A stretch of 64,000 nt of DNA from UBA1234 sp964400015 (GTDB taxonomy: Bacteria; Bacillota; Clostridia; TANB77; UBA1234): the NCBI GenBank assembly GCA_964400015.1, contig CAYNRR010000003.1:56087-120086 (forward strand), given 5' to 3'. Below the pieces are notes generated by a model. That model was not told where the DNA came from. It was given only the letters and a program-made list of their open reading frames with translations, and made no database searches. Position 1 is the first letter of the stretch. Every line of letters starts with the position of its first letter. Below are positions 15,901 through 25,130 of this stretch, piece after piece. Made by a program: the position numbers and the translations under genes.

Positions 15901-17151
15901 TTGATTTCTGTTATTTGGAGTTTTTTAAAGATAGTTATAATATTAGGAACTTTAATTACTATTCATGAATTAGGACATTTTACTATTGCAAAATTGTGCA
16001 ATGTTAAAGTGAATAAATTTTCTATAGGATTTGGACCGACTTTAATAAAAAAGCAAAAAGGAGAAACAGAGTATTCACTAAGATTATTTCCATTTGGAGG
16101 GTTCGTACAAATGGAAGGCGAAGAAGAACGCTCAGATGAAGAGCGAGCTTTTAACAATAAGTCAGTACTTCAACGTATTGCAATTGTTGCTGCAGGAGCA
16201 GTGGTTAATATAGTATTTTCGTTGATAGTTTATTTTTGTATAATGTCGTCTTTGGGAATATATACTTCGAATGAAGTTGAAATTCTCCAAGGTGGACCTC
16301 TATATGAAGCAGGCATACGAAGTGGAGATAAAATATTGAGTATCAATGGCGATAAAATGTTAACACAAAGAGAAATTGAAGAAAAAATTTCAAATGCCAA
16401 AAAAGATGAAATGATTTTTGAAATTGAACGTGATGGACAAATTCAAAACCTTACAGTTAACATACCATATGTAGAACGTGGTAATATTGGCGTTGCTTTT
16501 GATACAGAGAGTGCAGTAATACAAATTTTACCAAATAGTCCTGCACAAGATATGGGGCTAGAAATATACGATGAAGTACTTGCTATAAATGGAGAAGAGT
16601 TTGACAATGTATGGTCGATTATCAATAAAATAAGAGATATAAAAAATGAACATATAGAATTAACAGTAAAAAGATATGAAACAGATGAAATTGTTATATT
16701 ATCTGGAGAGACAAATACGAAAGTTGAAAGATCATACGAATTATCGTGTACAACTATAGAACCAAACTTTTTTAAAGGAATAATATATGCTGCTGATGAA
16801 ACATGGTATTTCTTTACTGCGACATTAAAAGGAACAGCAGAAATATTTGTAGGCAAGACAGAAGATGTAGAAGTAATTGGACCTGTTGGAATTGCAGAAG
16901 AAATCACTTCAACAGAGGATGCATATGACTTTTTCTATTTAATGGCGGCAATTAGCTTGAGTTTAGGAATATTTAATTTGATACCAATTCCTGCTCTTGA
17001 CGGTGGAAGAATACTTCTTCTAATTATAGAGGGAATAAGAAAGAAACCATTAAAAGAAAATGTTGAGCAAGCAATAATTTTAATTAGCTTTGCTATATTA
17101 TTAGTAATCGCAATACTTATAACAGTATCAGATGTAATAAAAATCTTTTAA
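15901..17151 (+). CDS. rseP: Site-2 intramembrane metalloprotease, RseP/RasP
   Basis: 416 residues. The zinc motif HELGH lies at residues 22-26 in the first membrane helix, one or two PDZ domains follow (about residues 120-270, with GIRSGDKILSINGD), and the second catalytic element IPALDGGRI sits near residue 370. It cleaves anti-sigma factors and leftover signal peptides in the membrane. The start is TTG, eight bases after GAAGGAAGG; the ATG six bases upstream runs into a stop. Its 416 residues are typical. Confidence 0.95.
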   Translation: MISVIWSFLKIVIILGTLITIHELGHFTIAKLCNVKVNKFSIGFGPTLIKKQKGETEYSLRLFPFGGFVQMEGEEERSDEERAFNNKSVLQRIAIVAAGAVVNIVFSLIVYFCIMSSLGIYTSNEVEILQGGPLYEAGIRSGDKILSINGDKMLTQREIEEKISNAKKDEMIFEIERDGQIQNLTVNIPYVERGNIGVAFDTESAVIQILPNSPAQDMGLEIYDEVLAINGEEFDNVWSIINKIRDIKNEHIELTVKRYETDEIVILSGETNTKVERSYELSCTTIEPNFFKGIIYAADETWYFFTATLKGTAEIFVGKTEDVEVIGPVGIAEEITSTEDAYDFFYLMAAISLSLGIFNLIPIPALDGGRILLLIIEGIRKKPLKENVEQAIILISFAILLVIAILITVSDVIKIF

Positions 17152-17174
17152 TCGCAAAAGAGAAAGGAAAATTG

Positions 17175-19356
17175 ATGATAGCAGAAGTTATTGTAAATTC
17201 TAAAGTAAATGAATTAAATAGAACTTTCGACTACGGCGTACCGGATAATCTGGACGTCGTTTTGCGGTATGAGGGTCCTTGTTCCATTTGGCTATCGCAA
17301 AATTTATGAAGTTGGATATGTGGTTGGCTTAAAAGAAAGTTCTGAATTTAAGTGCAAGAACATAGTTAAAATAATTGATAGAGTTTTTGATGAAGAAAAA
17401 TTAGAACTTGCTAAGTGGGTAAGTCAAAAATATTTTTGCAACTTGTCAGAAGCTATAAGACTTTTAGTGCCACCAGGAACATCTACTACGGTGGACAAGA
17501 TAAAAGCAAAAACAGAAAAATATGTTTACTTAAATAATGAAATAGATATAGATATTGAAAAGTTAAAATCAGAAAAACACAAAAAAGTAATATCATTTTT
17601 GAAAGACAATAAAAATGCACCAAAAGCATTATTAAAAGAAATGCTGGACGTTTCAGATTCTATACTAAAAACTTTAGAAAAAAATAATTATATAACATTT
17701 AAAGATGTAGAGATATCACGAAATCCTTTTATAAATAAAAATGTAGAAAAAACACTGCCATTGCAATTAACAAAAGAACAAGAGAATGTATATAATAATA
17801 TAGATATTTATGGATATGATAAATATTTAATTCATGGGGTAACTGGAAGTGGAAAAACAGAGCTATATTTACAACTTATTGATAAAGTTTTGAAAAACGG
17901 AAAAAATGCAATAGTTTTGGTACCTGAAATTTCACTTACGCCACAAATAACCGATAGATTTTTATCTCGTTTTGGTGATGTGGTTGCAATATTACATAGT
18001 GGTCTTTCACTTGGTGAAAGGTTTGATGAGTGGCAAAAAATAAAAAAAGGCAATTCGCGAATCGTTATAGGTGCTCGTTCAGCCATTTTTGCTCCTATAG
18101 AAAACTTGGGAATAATAATAGTTGATGAAGAACATGATAGTTCATACAAATCAGAAAATACGCCTAAATATGACGCAAAGGAAGTAGCAAATCAGCTTGC
18201 CTTAATGTATGACATCCCGTTAATTTTAGGTAGTGCCACTCCTGATATGAAAACGTATTATGAGGCTTTAAATGGCGACATAAATTTACTTGAATTAAAA
18301 AACAGAGTATCAGAGTCAGGACTTCCAAACATAGAAATTGTGGATATGCGTGATGAATTAGCATCTAATAATAAAACAGTATTCAGTAGAAAACTATATT
18401 ATTCAATGAAAGAAGCTATAAAGAATAAAGAACAGATAATGTTATTTTTAAACAGAAGAGGCTATTCGACTTTCATAATGTGCAGAGATTGTGGCTATGT
18501 AATGAAATGTGAAGATTGCGACGTATCTATGACGTATCATTTAGATGAAAATAGACTAATATGTCATTATTGTGGCAAGACTAAGCAAGTAGCTACTGTT
18601 TGTCCCGAATGTGGCAAGAAAAATATAAGATATTTTGGCAGTGGAACTCAAAAAATAGAGGCTGAACTGAAAAAATATCTTCCTGAAGCTAGTGTAATAA
18701 GAATGGATGTTGATACAACTAGGGAAAAGAACGGACACGAAAAGATTTTATCTAAATTTAGAGATGAAAAAATAGATATACTATTAGGAACTCAGATGAT
18801 AGTAAAAGGTCATGACTTTAGTAATGTAACGTTAGTGGGAATTTTGGCTGCAGACAGTTCAATGAATATAGGAGATTATAAAGCAAATGAAAAGACATTT
18901 CAGCTTTTAACCCAAATGGCAGGAAGAGCAGGGCGTGGAGATAAAAAAGGTACAGCTATAATTCAAACTTATATGCCAGATGAATTTTGCATTGAAGCAG
19001 CCAAAGAACAAGATTATACAAAATTTTACAATACCGAAATAAATATTCGAGAAAAGTTGAATTATCCACCTTTTTGCGATATAATTGTATCGGTTGTAAC
19101 AGGATTAGATGAGAGCAAAGTAAAAGCTGAAGCAAATAAATTATATCAATGCTTTAAACAATATTTTAATCCGTTTTTGCCAGTTCCGGCACCTATCACT
19201 AAGATAAATAATGAGTATAGGTGGAGAATTTTAATAAAGGATAATATTGACGATACTAAAATTCGACAGATCAATGAAATTATGGCAATGTACTACAAAG
19301 AAAAAGATGATTCTATCAAAGTTAGTATTGATATAAATCCTAATAATATGATGTAG
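17175..19356 (+). CDS. priA: Primosomal helicase PriA, +1 frameshift at CGG
   Basis: Restarts stalled replication forks. The ATG at 17175 (after GAAAGG) gives 30 residues, MIAEVIVNSKVNELNRTFDY and on, then TTG CGG TAT and a stop 13 codons after the CGG. Skipping the C at 17265 restores GMRVLVPFGYRK, the conserved start of the 3'-DNA-binding domain, and a 726-residue product. Later are the Walker A GVTGSGKTE, DEEH box and two zinc sites (CRDCGYVMKCEDC, CHYCG, CPECG). Total length 2182 nt is one more than a multiple of three. The ATG at 17269 gives only a truncated protein lacking the conserved first 31 residues. Same break type as prs, recO and the YcgQ-like gene. Confidence 0.9.
17265..17268 (+). 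other. +1 frameshift site CGGT in priA
   Basis: The zero frame reads GTT TTG CGG TAT; reading GGT at 17266-17268 after TTG gives Val-Leu-Gly-Met-Arg-Val, where Gly is a conserved residue of PriA. This is the only CGG in frame in the gene. Confidence 0.8.
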
Positions 19357-19373
19357 TTGAAAGGATGAAAAAA

Positions 19374-19859
19374 ATGGCACAAAGACAAATAAGAGAAGTT
19401 GGCGACGATTTGCTAAGAAAAAAATCTAGAAAAATAGAAGTTGTTGATGAAAAAGTTAAACAATTATTAGACGATATGTATGATACTTTAAAAGCATCAA
19501 ACGATGGAATAGGTCTTGCAGCTCCTCAAGTTGGAGTGCTAAAAAGAGCAATTGTAATAGATTTAGGTGAAGAGGGAAACGGAAAAGTATATAAACTTGT
19601 TAATCCTGTAATAACAAAAGCAAAGGGTGAACAAGTTTGTAGAGAAGGTTGCTTGAGTGTTCCTGGTGTACTAGGAGATGTTGTCAGACCAAAAGAAGTT
19701 ACTGTTGAAGCTTTAGACGAAAACGGAAAAGAAGTAGTAATAAAAGCAAAAGATTTATTGGCAATAGTTTTTAGTCATGAAATAGACCACCTAGACGGAA
19801 TATTATTTACAGACAAAGCAACAGAATTGTTTGATGCAGATACGGAGGATGAAGAATAA
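19374..19859 (+). CDS. def: Peptide deformylase
   Basis: 161 residues; removes the formyl group from nascent proteins. All three family motifs are present: GIGLAAPQ, EGCLSVP with the metal Cys, and HEIDHLDG with two metal His. The ATG at 19365 touches the ribosome-binding site GAAAGG, so the ATG at 19374 is preferred. It is 17 bp after priA and 2 bp before fmt, the common order. Confidence 0.96.
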   Translation: MAQRQIREVGDDLLRKKSRKIEVVDEKVKQLLDDMYDTLKASNDGIGLAAPQVGVLKRAIVIDLGEEGNGKVYKLVNPVITKAKGEQVCREGCLSVPGVLGDVVRPKEVTVEALDENGKEVVIKAKDLLAIVFSHEIDHLDGILFTDKATELFDADTEDEE

Positions 19860-19861
19860 GA

Positions 19862-20785
19862 ATGAATATAGTATTTATGGGAACACCAGATTTTGCTGTA
19901 GAATCATTGAAAAAAATTTATGAAAATGGGCACAATATTAAAGCAGTTATTTCACAACCAGATAGAAAATCTGGTAGAGGTATGAATATTGTACAAACAC
20001 CAGTAAAAGAGTACGCACTAAGCAAGAATATACCAGTATATCAACCAGAAAAAATTAGAAAAGATGAAGAACTAATAGAAAAGATAAGACAAATGAAACC
20101 AGACGTAATTGTTGTAGTTGCTTTTGGACAAATATTACCACAATCTATATTAGATATTCCAAAGTATGGTTGCATAAATGTTCACGGTTCGTTATTACCA
20201 AAATATAGAGGTGCTGCTCCAATTCAATGGTCGATAATAAATGGCGAAAAGGTTACTGGAATTACGACTATGTATATGGATGCTGGTATGGATACAGGTG
20301 ACATGATTGAAAAATTTGAGGTCCCTATAAATGATGATGATACGTATGGTACTTTGTATGAAAAGATGAAAATTGCTGGAGGAAATGCAATAATTCATAC
20401 ATTAGAAAAAGTTGCAGATCCTTTAATTTTAAAAAGAGAAAAACAACCAGATGATTTCACGATGGCTCCTATGATTGAAAAAGAAATGGGAGAAATAGAT
20501 TGGAATAAAACATCAAAAGAAATAAGAAATTTAATAAGAGGATTTAATCCTATGCCAGGAGCATATACAATGATTACTGGCGAAAGAATGAAAATTTGGA
20601 GTGCGAATTTAACAGACTATAATGATGAAATTTGTAAACCAGGAGAGATTGTTAAAGCAGACTCTAAATCAGGGTTACTAATAAAAACAGGCGATGGAGT
20701 TATAGAAGTTATAGAACTTCAAATGCCTAACTTAAAGAGAATGATAGCTAAAGACTATTTAAGAGGACACAAAATCAATTTTTAA
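19862..20785 (+). CDS. fmt: Methionyl-tRNA formyltransferase
   Basis: 307 residues. N-terminal formyl-transferase domain with FMGTPDFAVESL, the catalytic region INVHGSLLPKYRGAAPIQWS (Asn, His), and the downstream Asp in GMDTGDMI; C-terminal OB-fold domain with IRGFNPMPGA. It formylates the initiator Met-tRNA, the partner reaction of deformylase encoded two bases upstream. The length is normal. Confidence 0.97.
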   Translation: MNIVFMGTPDFAVESLKKIYENGHNIKAVISQPDRKSGRGMNIVQTPVKEYALSKNIPVYQPEKIRKDEELIEKIRQMKPDVIVVVAFGQILPQSILDIPKYGCINVHGSLLPKYRGAAPIQWSIINGEKVTGITTMYMDAGMDTGDMIEKFEVPINDDDTYGTLYEKMKIAGGNAIIHTLEKVADPLILKREKQPDDFTMAPMIEKEMGEIDWNKTSKEIRNLIRGFNPMPGAYTMITGERMKIWSANLTDYNDEICKPGEIVKADSKSGLLIKTGDGVIEVIELQMPNLKRMIAKDYLRGHKINF

Positions 20786-20810
20786 ATTTATTTTATAGGA
20801 GGGTTTTATT

Positions 20811-21287
20811 ATGGGAAAGAAAGAAGAAAAAGTTGAAGTGAAAGAAAATCCAGTAGTTGAAAATGCAGAAGTAAAAGAAACAGAAGTTAATGGTATAAAA
20901 ATAGCTGAAGAAGTTGTTGCTAAAATAGCAGGTATTGCAGCTTCAGAAGTTAAAGGTGTTTTTGGAATGAACGGTGGTCTTGTTGAAGGCTTTTCAGAAA
21001 TATTTGGTAAGAAGAGCTTTTCAAAAGGAGTAAAAGTTCAAGTTTCTGAAAAAGATGCAACAATTGATTTATATATAATCGTTGAATATGGTTGCAGAAT
21101 TCCAGATATAGCATGGGAAATCCAAAACAGAGTAAAAACAGCAGTAGAAAATATGACAGGCCTAAAAGTATTAGAAGTTAATATTCATGTTCAAGGTGTT
21201 AACTTGCCAAAAGATGTTAAAGCTGAAGAAAAGAAAGAAGAAACTTCAGATGATGTTAAAGAGGGCGTTGTTATAGACAAAGAATAA
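20811..21287 (+). CDS. Asp23/Gls24 family envelope protein
   Basis: 158 residues. A charged N-terminal extension (about 30 residues of Lys, Glu and Val) precedes the Asp23 domain with IAEEVVAKIAGIAASEVKGV and the conserved GCRIPDIAWEIQNRVK. Family members sit under the membrane, tethered by AmaP, and are linked to envelope stress; the next two genes encode AmaP and the small DUF2273 membrane protein. The closest well-studied relatives are Asp23 of staphylococci and YqhY, which like this gene lies upstream of nusB. Confidence 0.9.
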   Translation: MGKKEEKVEVKENPVVENAEVKETEVNGIKIAEEVVAKIAGIAASEVKGVFGMNGGLVEGFSEIFGKKSFSKGVKVQVSEKDATIDLYIIVEYGCRIPDIAWEIQNRVKTAVENMTGLKVLEVNIHVQGVNLPKDVKAEEKKEETSDDVKEGVVIDKE

Positions 21288-21326
21288 AAAGAAATACTAA
21301 TGAAACAAGAAAGGATTTGGTGTAAT

Positions 21327-22109
21327 ATGAGAGTTTTAGATAAACTTATATCTTTTATATTTAATGTATTTGTAATAGTTGTAGCAGTTTCAATAATATT
21401 AGTTTTAGCTGGTTTTGTAAATTCGCCAGTAATCTTTGGATTATTGAATGATTATGTATTCAATGATGCGTATAAAGCTATAGTACTTTCAAGTGCAGTA
21501 CTTGTTGTACTTGCAGGGTTAAAGGTAACAGTATTCACATCTTCTTTGTCAAAGTCTTCACAAAAAAGTATTATGGTTGATACACCACATGGTAAGATTC
21601 AAATAAATCAAGATACAATAGAAAATGTTGCTAAGAATGTAATAAAAGATTATGATGCAATAAAAGATGTTCACACTAGTATGACAAAAGCTAAAAACGG
21701 TATTAACATGTATATGATGATATCAGTATATCAAAATACTAATATTAAAGAAGTTATAACTAGAGTACAAAATGATGTAAAGAAACAAATTGAATCGACA
21801 ACTAGTGTTATTGTTAGAAATGTTGATGTTAAAATAAAGAATGTTTCTGGTGCACCAACTGGTAAGAAAAATGCAAAAGTGGAAGTTGATATAAAACCAA
21901 CAGTAAATCCAGCTGTAGATTCATATGCACCAGTAACTCCAGAACCAACTTTAGAAACAGCGACAGCTGAAACAGCAGATATAACTTATACAGATCCTTC
22001 AACATATGTTGCTACACCTCCAACAGGAGAAATGAAAAGAGATGCAAATGATATATTATATACAGTTGAGCCAAATCCTAATTCAACTTTTAATAATGAA
22101 GAAAACTAA
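21327..22109 (+). CDS. amaP: Alkaline shock membrane anchor AmaP-like
   Basis: 260 residues with two N-terminal membrane helices (about residues 5-30 and 50-70) and a cytosolic Asp23-related domain (HGKIQINQDTIENVAKNVI), then a Pro/Thr-rich tail. AmaP anchors Asp23 to the membrane. The frame opens at 21300, but GAAAGG and GGTG lie after that codon, so the ATG at 21327 is chosen. The Pro/Thr-rich tail of about 70 residues is not needed for the family fold and looks disordered. Confidence 0.88.
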   Translation: MRVLDKLISFIFNVFVIVVAVSIILVLAGFVNSPVIFGLLNDYVFNDAYKAIVLSSAVLVVLAGLKVTVFTSSLSKSSQKSIMVDTPHGKIQINQDTIENVAKNVIKDYDAIKDVHTSMTKAKNGINMYMMISVYQNTNIKEVITRVQNDVKKQIESTTSVIVRNVDVKIKNVSGAPTGKKNAKVEVDIKPTVNPAVDSYAPVTPEPTLETATAETADITYTDPSTYVATPPTGEMKRDANDILYTVEPNPNSTFNNEEN

Positions 22110-22129
22110 TGAATAAGGAGTGATAATTT

Positions 22130-22336
22130 ATGAGCGAAAAAGTACAAGCTTTTTTTAAAAATTTTGGTGGCTTTGTTATAGGATCAATAGTAGGAATAAT
22201 TGTTATATTGTGTGGTATTATTGATATGATAGAAGCAATATTAGTTGTCTTATTATTTGGTTGGTTGGGCACGTACATACAAAGAAATAAAGCGAAAGTA
22301 AAAGAAATGTTAAAAAATTTAATCGAAAAATGGTAG
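22130..22336 (+). CDS. DUF2273 small membrane protein
   Basis: 68 residues with two hydrophobic helices separated by a short turn (GGFVIGSIVGIIVILCGIID and IEAILVVLLFGWLGTYI) and a basic end. DUF2273 proteins are usually encoded next to Asp23 and AmaP and probably belong to the same envelope complex. Good ribosome-binding site AAGGAG. Confidence 0.88.
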   Translation: MSEKVQAFFKNFGGFVIGSIVGIIVILCGIIDMIEAILVVLLFGWLGTYIQRNKAKVKEMLKNLIEKW

Positions 22337-22348
22337 GAGAGAGAATTT

Positions 22349-22831
22349 ATGAGCAGAAAATTAGCTAGAGAAATAGCTTTTAAAATAGTATTTTCAAATA
22401 ATTTTCAATTAGATGAAATGGAAGTTAACAATACAGAAGATTCAGAAATGGCGAGAAAAGTTCAATTGATGGAAAATATAATTGAAGATAAAAACTCAGC
22501 TGAAGATACTAAGAATGTTAATGATGATATTTCAGAAGAAGATAAAAAATACATATCTGAAGTGACTCAAGGCGTTGCTGAAAAAAAAGAAGAGTTAGAT
22601 GAAAAAATAAAACCTTATTTAAAAGGTTGGACTATGGATAGAATAGGAAAAACTGACTTAGCAATTTTAAGATTGGCAGTATATGAAATTTTTTATCGTG
22701 ATGATATTCCATATAAAGTTTCTATAAATGAAGCTGTCGAACTTGCTAAATCTTTCTGCGACGATTCATCACCTTCTTTTATAAATGGTGTATTAGCAGG
22801 AGTTATAAACTCATTATCAGAAGAAAAATAA
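22349..22831 (+). CDS. nusB: Transcription antitermination factor NusB
   Basis: 160 residues, all-helical. The N-terminal signature SRKLAREIAFKIVFSN and the C-terminal KTDLAILRLAVYEIFYR and DDSSPSFINGVLAG are typical. NusB binds boxA RNA with S10 in rRNA antitermination. A 40-residue acidic insert (about residues 25-65) lengthens the protein over the usual 130-140. The gene precedes xseA by 10 bp. Confidence 0.95.
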   Translation: MSRKLAREIAFKIVFSNNFQLDEMEVNNTEDSEMARKVQLMENIIEDKNSAEDTKNVNDDISEEDKKYISEVTQGVAEKKEELDEKIKPYLKGWTMDRIGKTDLAILRLAVYEIFYRDDIPYKVSINEAVELAKSFCDDSSPSFINGVLAGVINSLSEEK

Positions 22832-22841
22832 TGGAGGTACA

Positions 22842-24035
22842 ATGGAAAGACCAGAACCAATTACAGTTTCTGCATTGAACCGTTATGTTAAAAATTTAAT
22901 CGATAATGACGATATTTTGAATATGGTATATATTAGAGGGGAAATTTCAAATTTTAAAAATCATTATACAGGTCATATGTATTTTACTTTAAAAGATGAA
23001 ACTTCCCTTATAAAATGTGTAATGTTTAAAACGTATACTTCAAATTTGAATTTCATTCCTAAAGATGGAATGAGTGTCGTTATTTTAGGATCAGTTTCTG
23101 TATATGAACGTGATGGAATTTATCAAATATACGTAAAAGGTATGGAAATCGATGGTGTAGGGGCATTATATGCAGAATATGAAAAGTTAAAAGAAAGATT
23201 AGCTTTAGAAGGCTTATTTGATGAAAAATATAAAAAGAAAATCCCAATGTTGCCAGAATCAATTGGCGTTGTTACGTCAAAGACAGGTGCAGTAATAAGA
23301 GATATAATTAACGTTACAACGCGTCGTTATCCAGCTGTAAATATTAAGTTGTATCCTGCAAGTGTACAAGGAAAAGGTGCTGCAGAAACAATTGTTAAAG
23401 CTATAAAGTATTTTAATGATGCTAAAAATGTTGATGTAATAATTGTTGCTCGTGGTGGAGGCTCGCTTGAAGATCTATGGCCGTTTAACGAAGAAATAAC
23501 TGCAAGAGCAATTTTCGAATCAGAGATACCGATAATTTCTGCTGTTGGACATGAAACTGATTTTACCATAGCAGATTTTGTTGCAGACTTAAGAGCACCA
23601 ACGCCATCTGCAGCAGGTGAACTTGCAGTGCCTGAGCTTTCAAAATTAAAGTGGGATATTTCAAATTTTCAAAAGCAATTATGCGTATTGTTAAATAAAA
23701 AAGTCGAAATAATGCGTAATAAGTATGAAGCACTTCGCAATACACGCGTTTTAAAAGATCCTTTTGACTTGATTAGGCAACGAACAATTGCAGTTCAAAA
23801 TTTTGAAAAAAATTTAATTGATAAAGTTAATTTAGAATTAAAAGATAATAAAATAAAATTAGTTAGTGCAGTATCTAAGCTAGATACATTGAGCCCTCTA
23901 AAAACGCTTACTCGTGGTTATGCAATACTTGAAAAAGAAAATAAAGATGTTATTACTTCCGTAAGTGAAATAAAAACAGGTGATATAGTAAAAGTTGTAT
24001 TGCAAGATGGTGAGAAAAAAGCAAGCATATTATAG
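22842..24035 (+). CDS. xseA: Exodeoxyribonuclease VII large subunit
   Basis: 397 residues. N-terminal OB-fold with YIRGEISNFKNHYTGHMYFT, the catalytic region GVVTSKTGAVIRDI, VARGGGSLEDLWPFNEE, and SAVGHETDFT followed by LRAPTPSAAGELA. With XseB it degrades single-stranded DNA. The C-terminal helical part is typical. ATG follows GGAGGTACA. The folD gene that sits before xseA in many Bacillota is absent here. Confidence 0.97.
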   Translation: MERPEPITVSALNRYVKNLIDNDDILNMVYIRGEISNFKNHYTGHMYFTLKDETSLIKCVMFKTYTSNLNFIPKDGMSVVILGSVSVYERDGIYQIYVKGMEIDGVGALYAEYEKLKERLALEGLFDEKYKKKIPMLPESIGVVTSKTGAVIRDIINVTTRRYPAVNIKLYPASVQGKGAAETIVKAIKYFNDAKNVDVIIVARGGGSLEDLWPFNEEITARAIFESEIPIISAVGHETDFTIADFVADLRAPTPSAAGELAVPELSKLKWDISNFQKQLCVLLNKKVEIMRNKYEALRNTRVLKDPFDLIRQRTIAVQNFEKNLIDKVNLELKDNKIKLVSAVSKLDTLSPLKTLTRGYAILEKENKDVITSVSEIKTGDIVKVVLQDGEKKASIL

Positions 24036-24046
24036 GAGGTTATAAA

Positions 24047-24280
24047 ATGAAAAATTTAACGTTTGAAGAAGCGATTAGTGAATTAGAAAAAACAGTTAAT
24101 GAATTAGAAAAAGAAAAATTGACATTAGAGGATTCTGTAAAAAAATTTGAAAAAGGTATGGAGTTATCTAAATATTGTAATGAATTGTTAGATAAAGCTG
24201 AAAAAGATATTTCTATTTTGATAGAACAATCAAATGGAGAAATGAAACCTGAAAAGTTTGAAATAAAAGACGAAGAATAA
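24047..24280 (+). CDS. xseB: Exodeoxyribonuclease VII small subunit
   Basis: 77 residues forming the usual helical hairpin: FEEAISELEKTVNELEKEKL and LEDSVKKFEKGMEL. It binds the XseA coiled coil. The ribosome-binding site is AGGAGGTTATAAA, 11 bp after xseA. In many relatives ispA follows; here a divergent-PAP2 gene follows. Confidence 0.95.
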   Translation: MKNLTFEEAISELEKTVNELEKEKLTLEDSVKKFEKGMELSKYCNELLDKAEKDISILIEQSNGEMKPEKFEIKDEE

Positions 24281-24308
24281 AAGTGTAAATATACTAGGAG
24301 GATTAGTT

Positions 24309-24752
24309 ATGAATGCCATTTTAAATAATGCAGCTATATGGATTCCTTTTTTTACTTGGTGTACGGTCCAGATATTAAAATTTATATTGGAAATGATAAC
24401 TCATAAAAAGCCTAATCTTAGAAGATTATATGGTAGTGGAGGAATGCCAAGTTCACATTCAGCAGTTGTGACTTCGATTACTACCGTTGCAGGAATAATT
24501 GAAGGATTCGATTCTTTAGCTTTTGCAGCTTGTTTAGTTTTTTCTTTAATAGTAATGTATGACGCAGCAGGAGTTAGGAGAGCTGCCGGAAAACAAGCAA
24601 GAGTTTTAAATCAAATAATTGAAAATAGAAAAGATATAAACATACAAGAAAAGCTAGTTGAACTTTTAGGACATACACCAATAGAAGTATTTGTTGGTGC
24701 AATATTTGGTATTGTTGAAACAATTGCAATTTATAATATATTTTGGGCATAA
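24309..24752 (+). CDS. Divergent PAP2 (DUF212) membrane protein
   Basis: 147 residues with four hydrophobic segments. The family motif SGGMPSSHSA at about residues 48-57 and YDAAGVRRAAGKQA further on mark the divergent PAP2/DUF212 family (YuiD-like). These proteins resemble lipid phosphatases, but their activity is not settled. It closes the pyrH run at a strong bidirectional terminator and comes just before the OLE locus, a common neighbour. Confidence 0.88.
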   Translation: MNAILNNAAIWIPFFTWCTVQILKFILEMITHKKPNLRRLYGSGGMPSSHSAVVTSITTVAGIIEGFDSLAFAACLVFSLIVMYDAAGVRRAAGKQARVLNQIIENRKDINIQEKLVELLGHTPIEVFVGAIFGIVETIAIYNIFWA

Positions 24753-24753
24753 T

Positions 24754-24787
24754 AAAAAATAAGGTATTGTATAATACCTTATTTTTT
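24754..24787. terminator. Bidirectional terminator
   Basis: A 15-bp stem AAAAAATAAGGTATT (24754-24768) with its complement (24773-24787) and a GTAT loop serves the DUF212 gene on the plus strand and the small Cys protein on the minus strand, whose stop codon touches the stem. Confidence 0.88.
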
Positions 24788-24947
24788 ATTCTTCATCATC
24801 TTTTTCTACATGATAGTAGCAATGTTCATCATCTTCAGGAATAAAGTCGTCATCCCAAACATAAGCTTTGGTTCTTTGGCAATATCCTTTTCTTTCTCCT
24901 TCGTCAGCGTCAAAAAATTTGCAATCTCCACAATACTTAATAGCCAT
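24786..24947 (-). CDS. 53-residue Cys-containing acidic protein
   Basis: Small minus-strand gene. ATG at 24947 is preceded on that strand by AAAGGAGGCATTTTAAA, a near-perfect ribosome-binding site. The product starts MAIKYCGDCKFF and has a CxxC at residues 6-9, Cys23 and Cys43 with a nearby His (CYYH), a likely zinc site, then a very acidic end. The reading frame is closed by a terminator. No function is recognised. Similar small CxxC proteins are common in Clostridia. Confidence 0.72.
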   Translation of the reverse strand: MAIKYCGDCKFFDADEGERKGYCQRTKAYVWDDDFIPEDDEHCYYHVEKDDEE

Positions 24948-25093
24948 TTTAAATGCCTCCTTTTGGATTTCTTTTGATTGAATAAGCGTTTGCTATTTGA
25001 TGAAATAACTTGATAATCCAATCAACGAAGTAATTTTAACACAAAATTTGGGTAAATTCAATCATTGTGATTGTTTTTATGCTTTTTTTGTAC

Positions 25094-25122
25094 TTGAAAT
25101 GAAATTTAAACTTTGATAATAT
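25094..25122 (+). promoter_or_regulatory. Promoter of the OLE RNA
   Basis: TTGAAA (25094-25099), 17 bp, TAATAT (25117-25122). Transcription would start near 25130, at the base of the terminal stem of the RNA. Confidence 0.5.
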
Positions 25123-25130
25123 ATTTTCAT

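Noticed and set aside
17269..19356. priA starting at ATG 17269
   Set aside because: It would drop the conserved N-terminal MIAEVIVNSKVNELNRTFDY segment, which is present upstream with its own ribosome-binding site.
24948..25130. Protein-coding gene before the OLE RNA
   Set aside because: No frame with a plausible start and family resemblance; sequence is A/T-rich spacer with the promoters of the flanking units.
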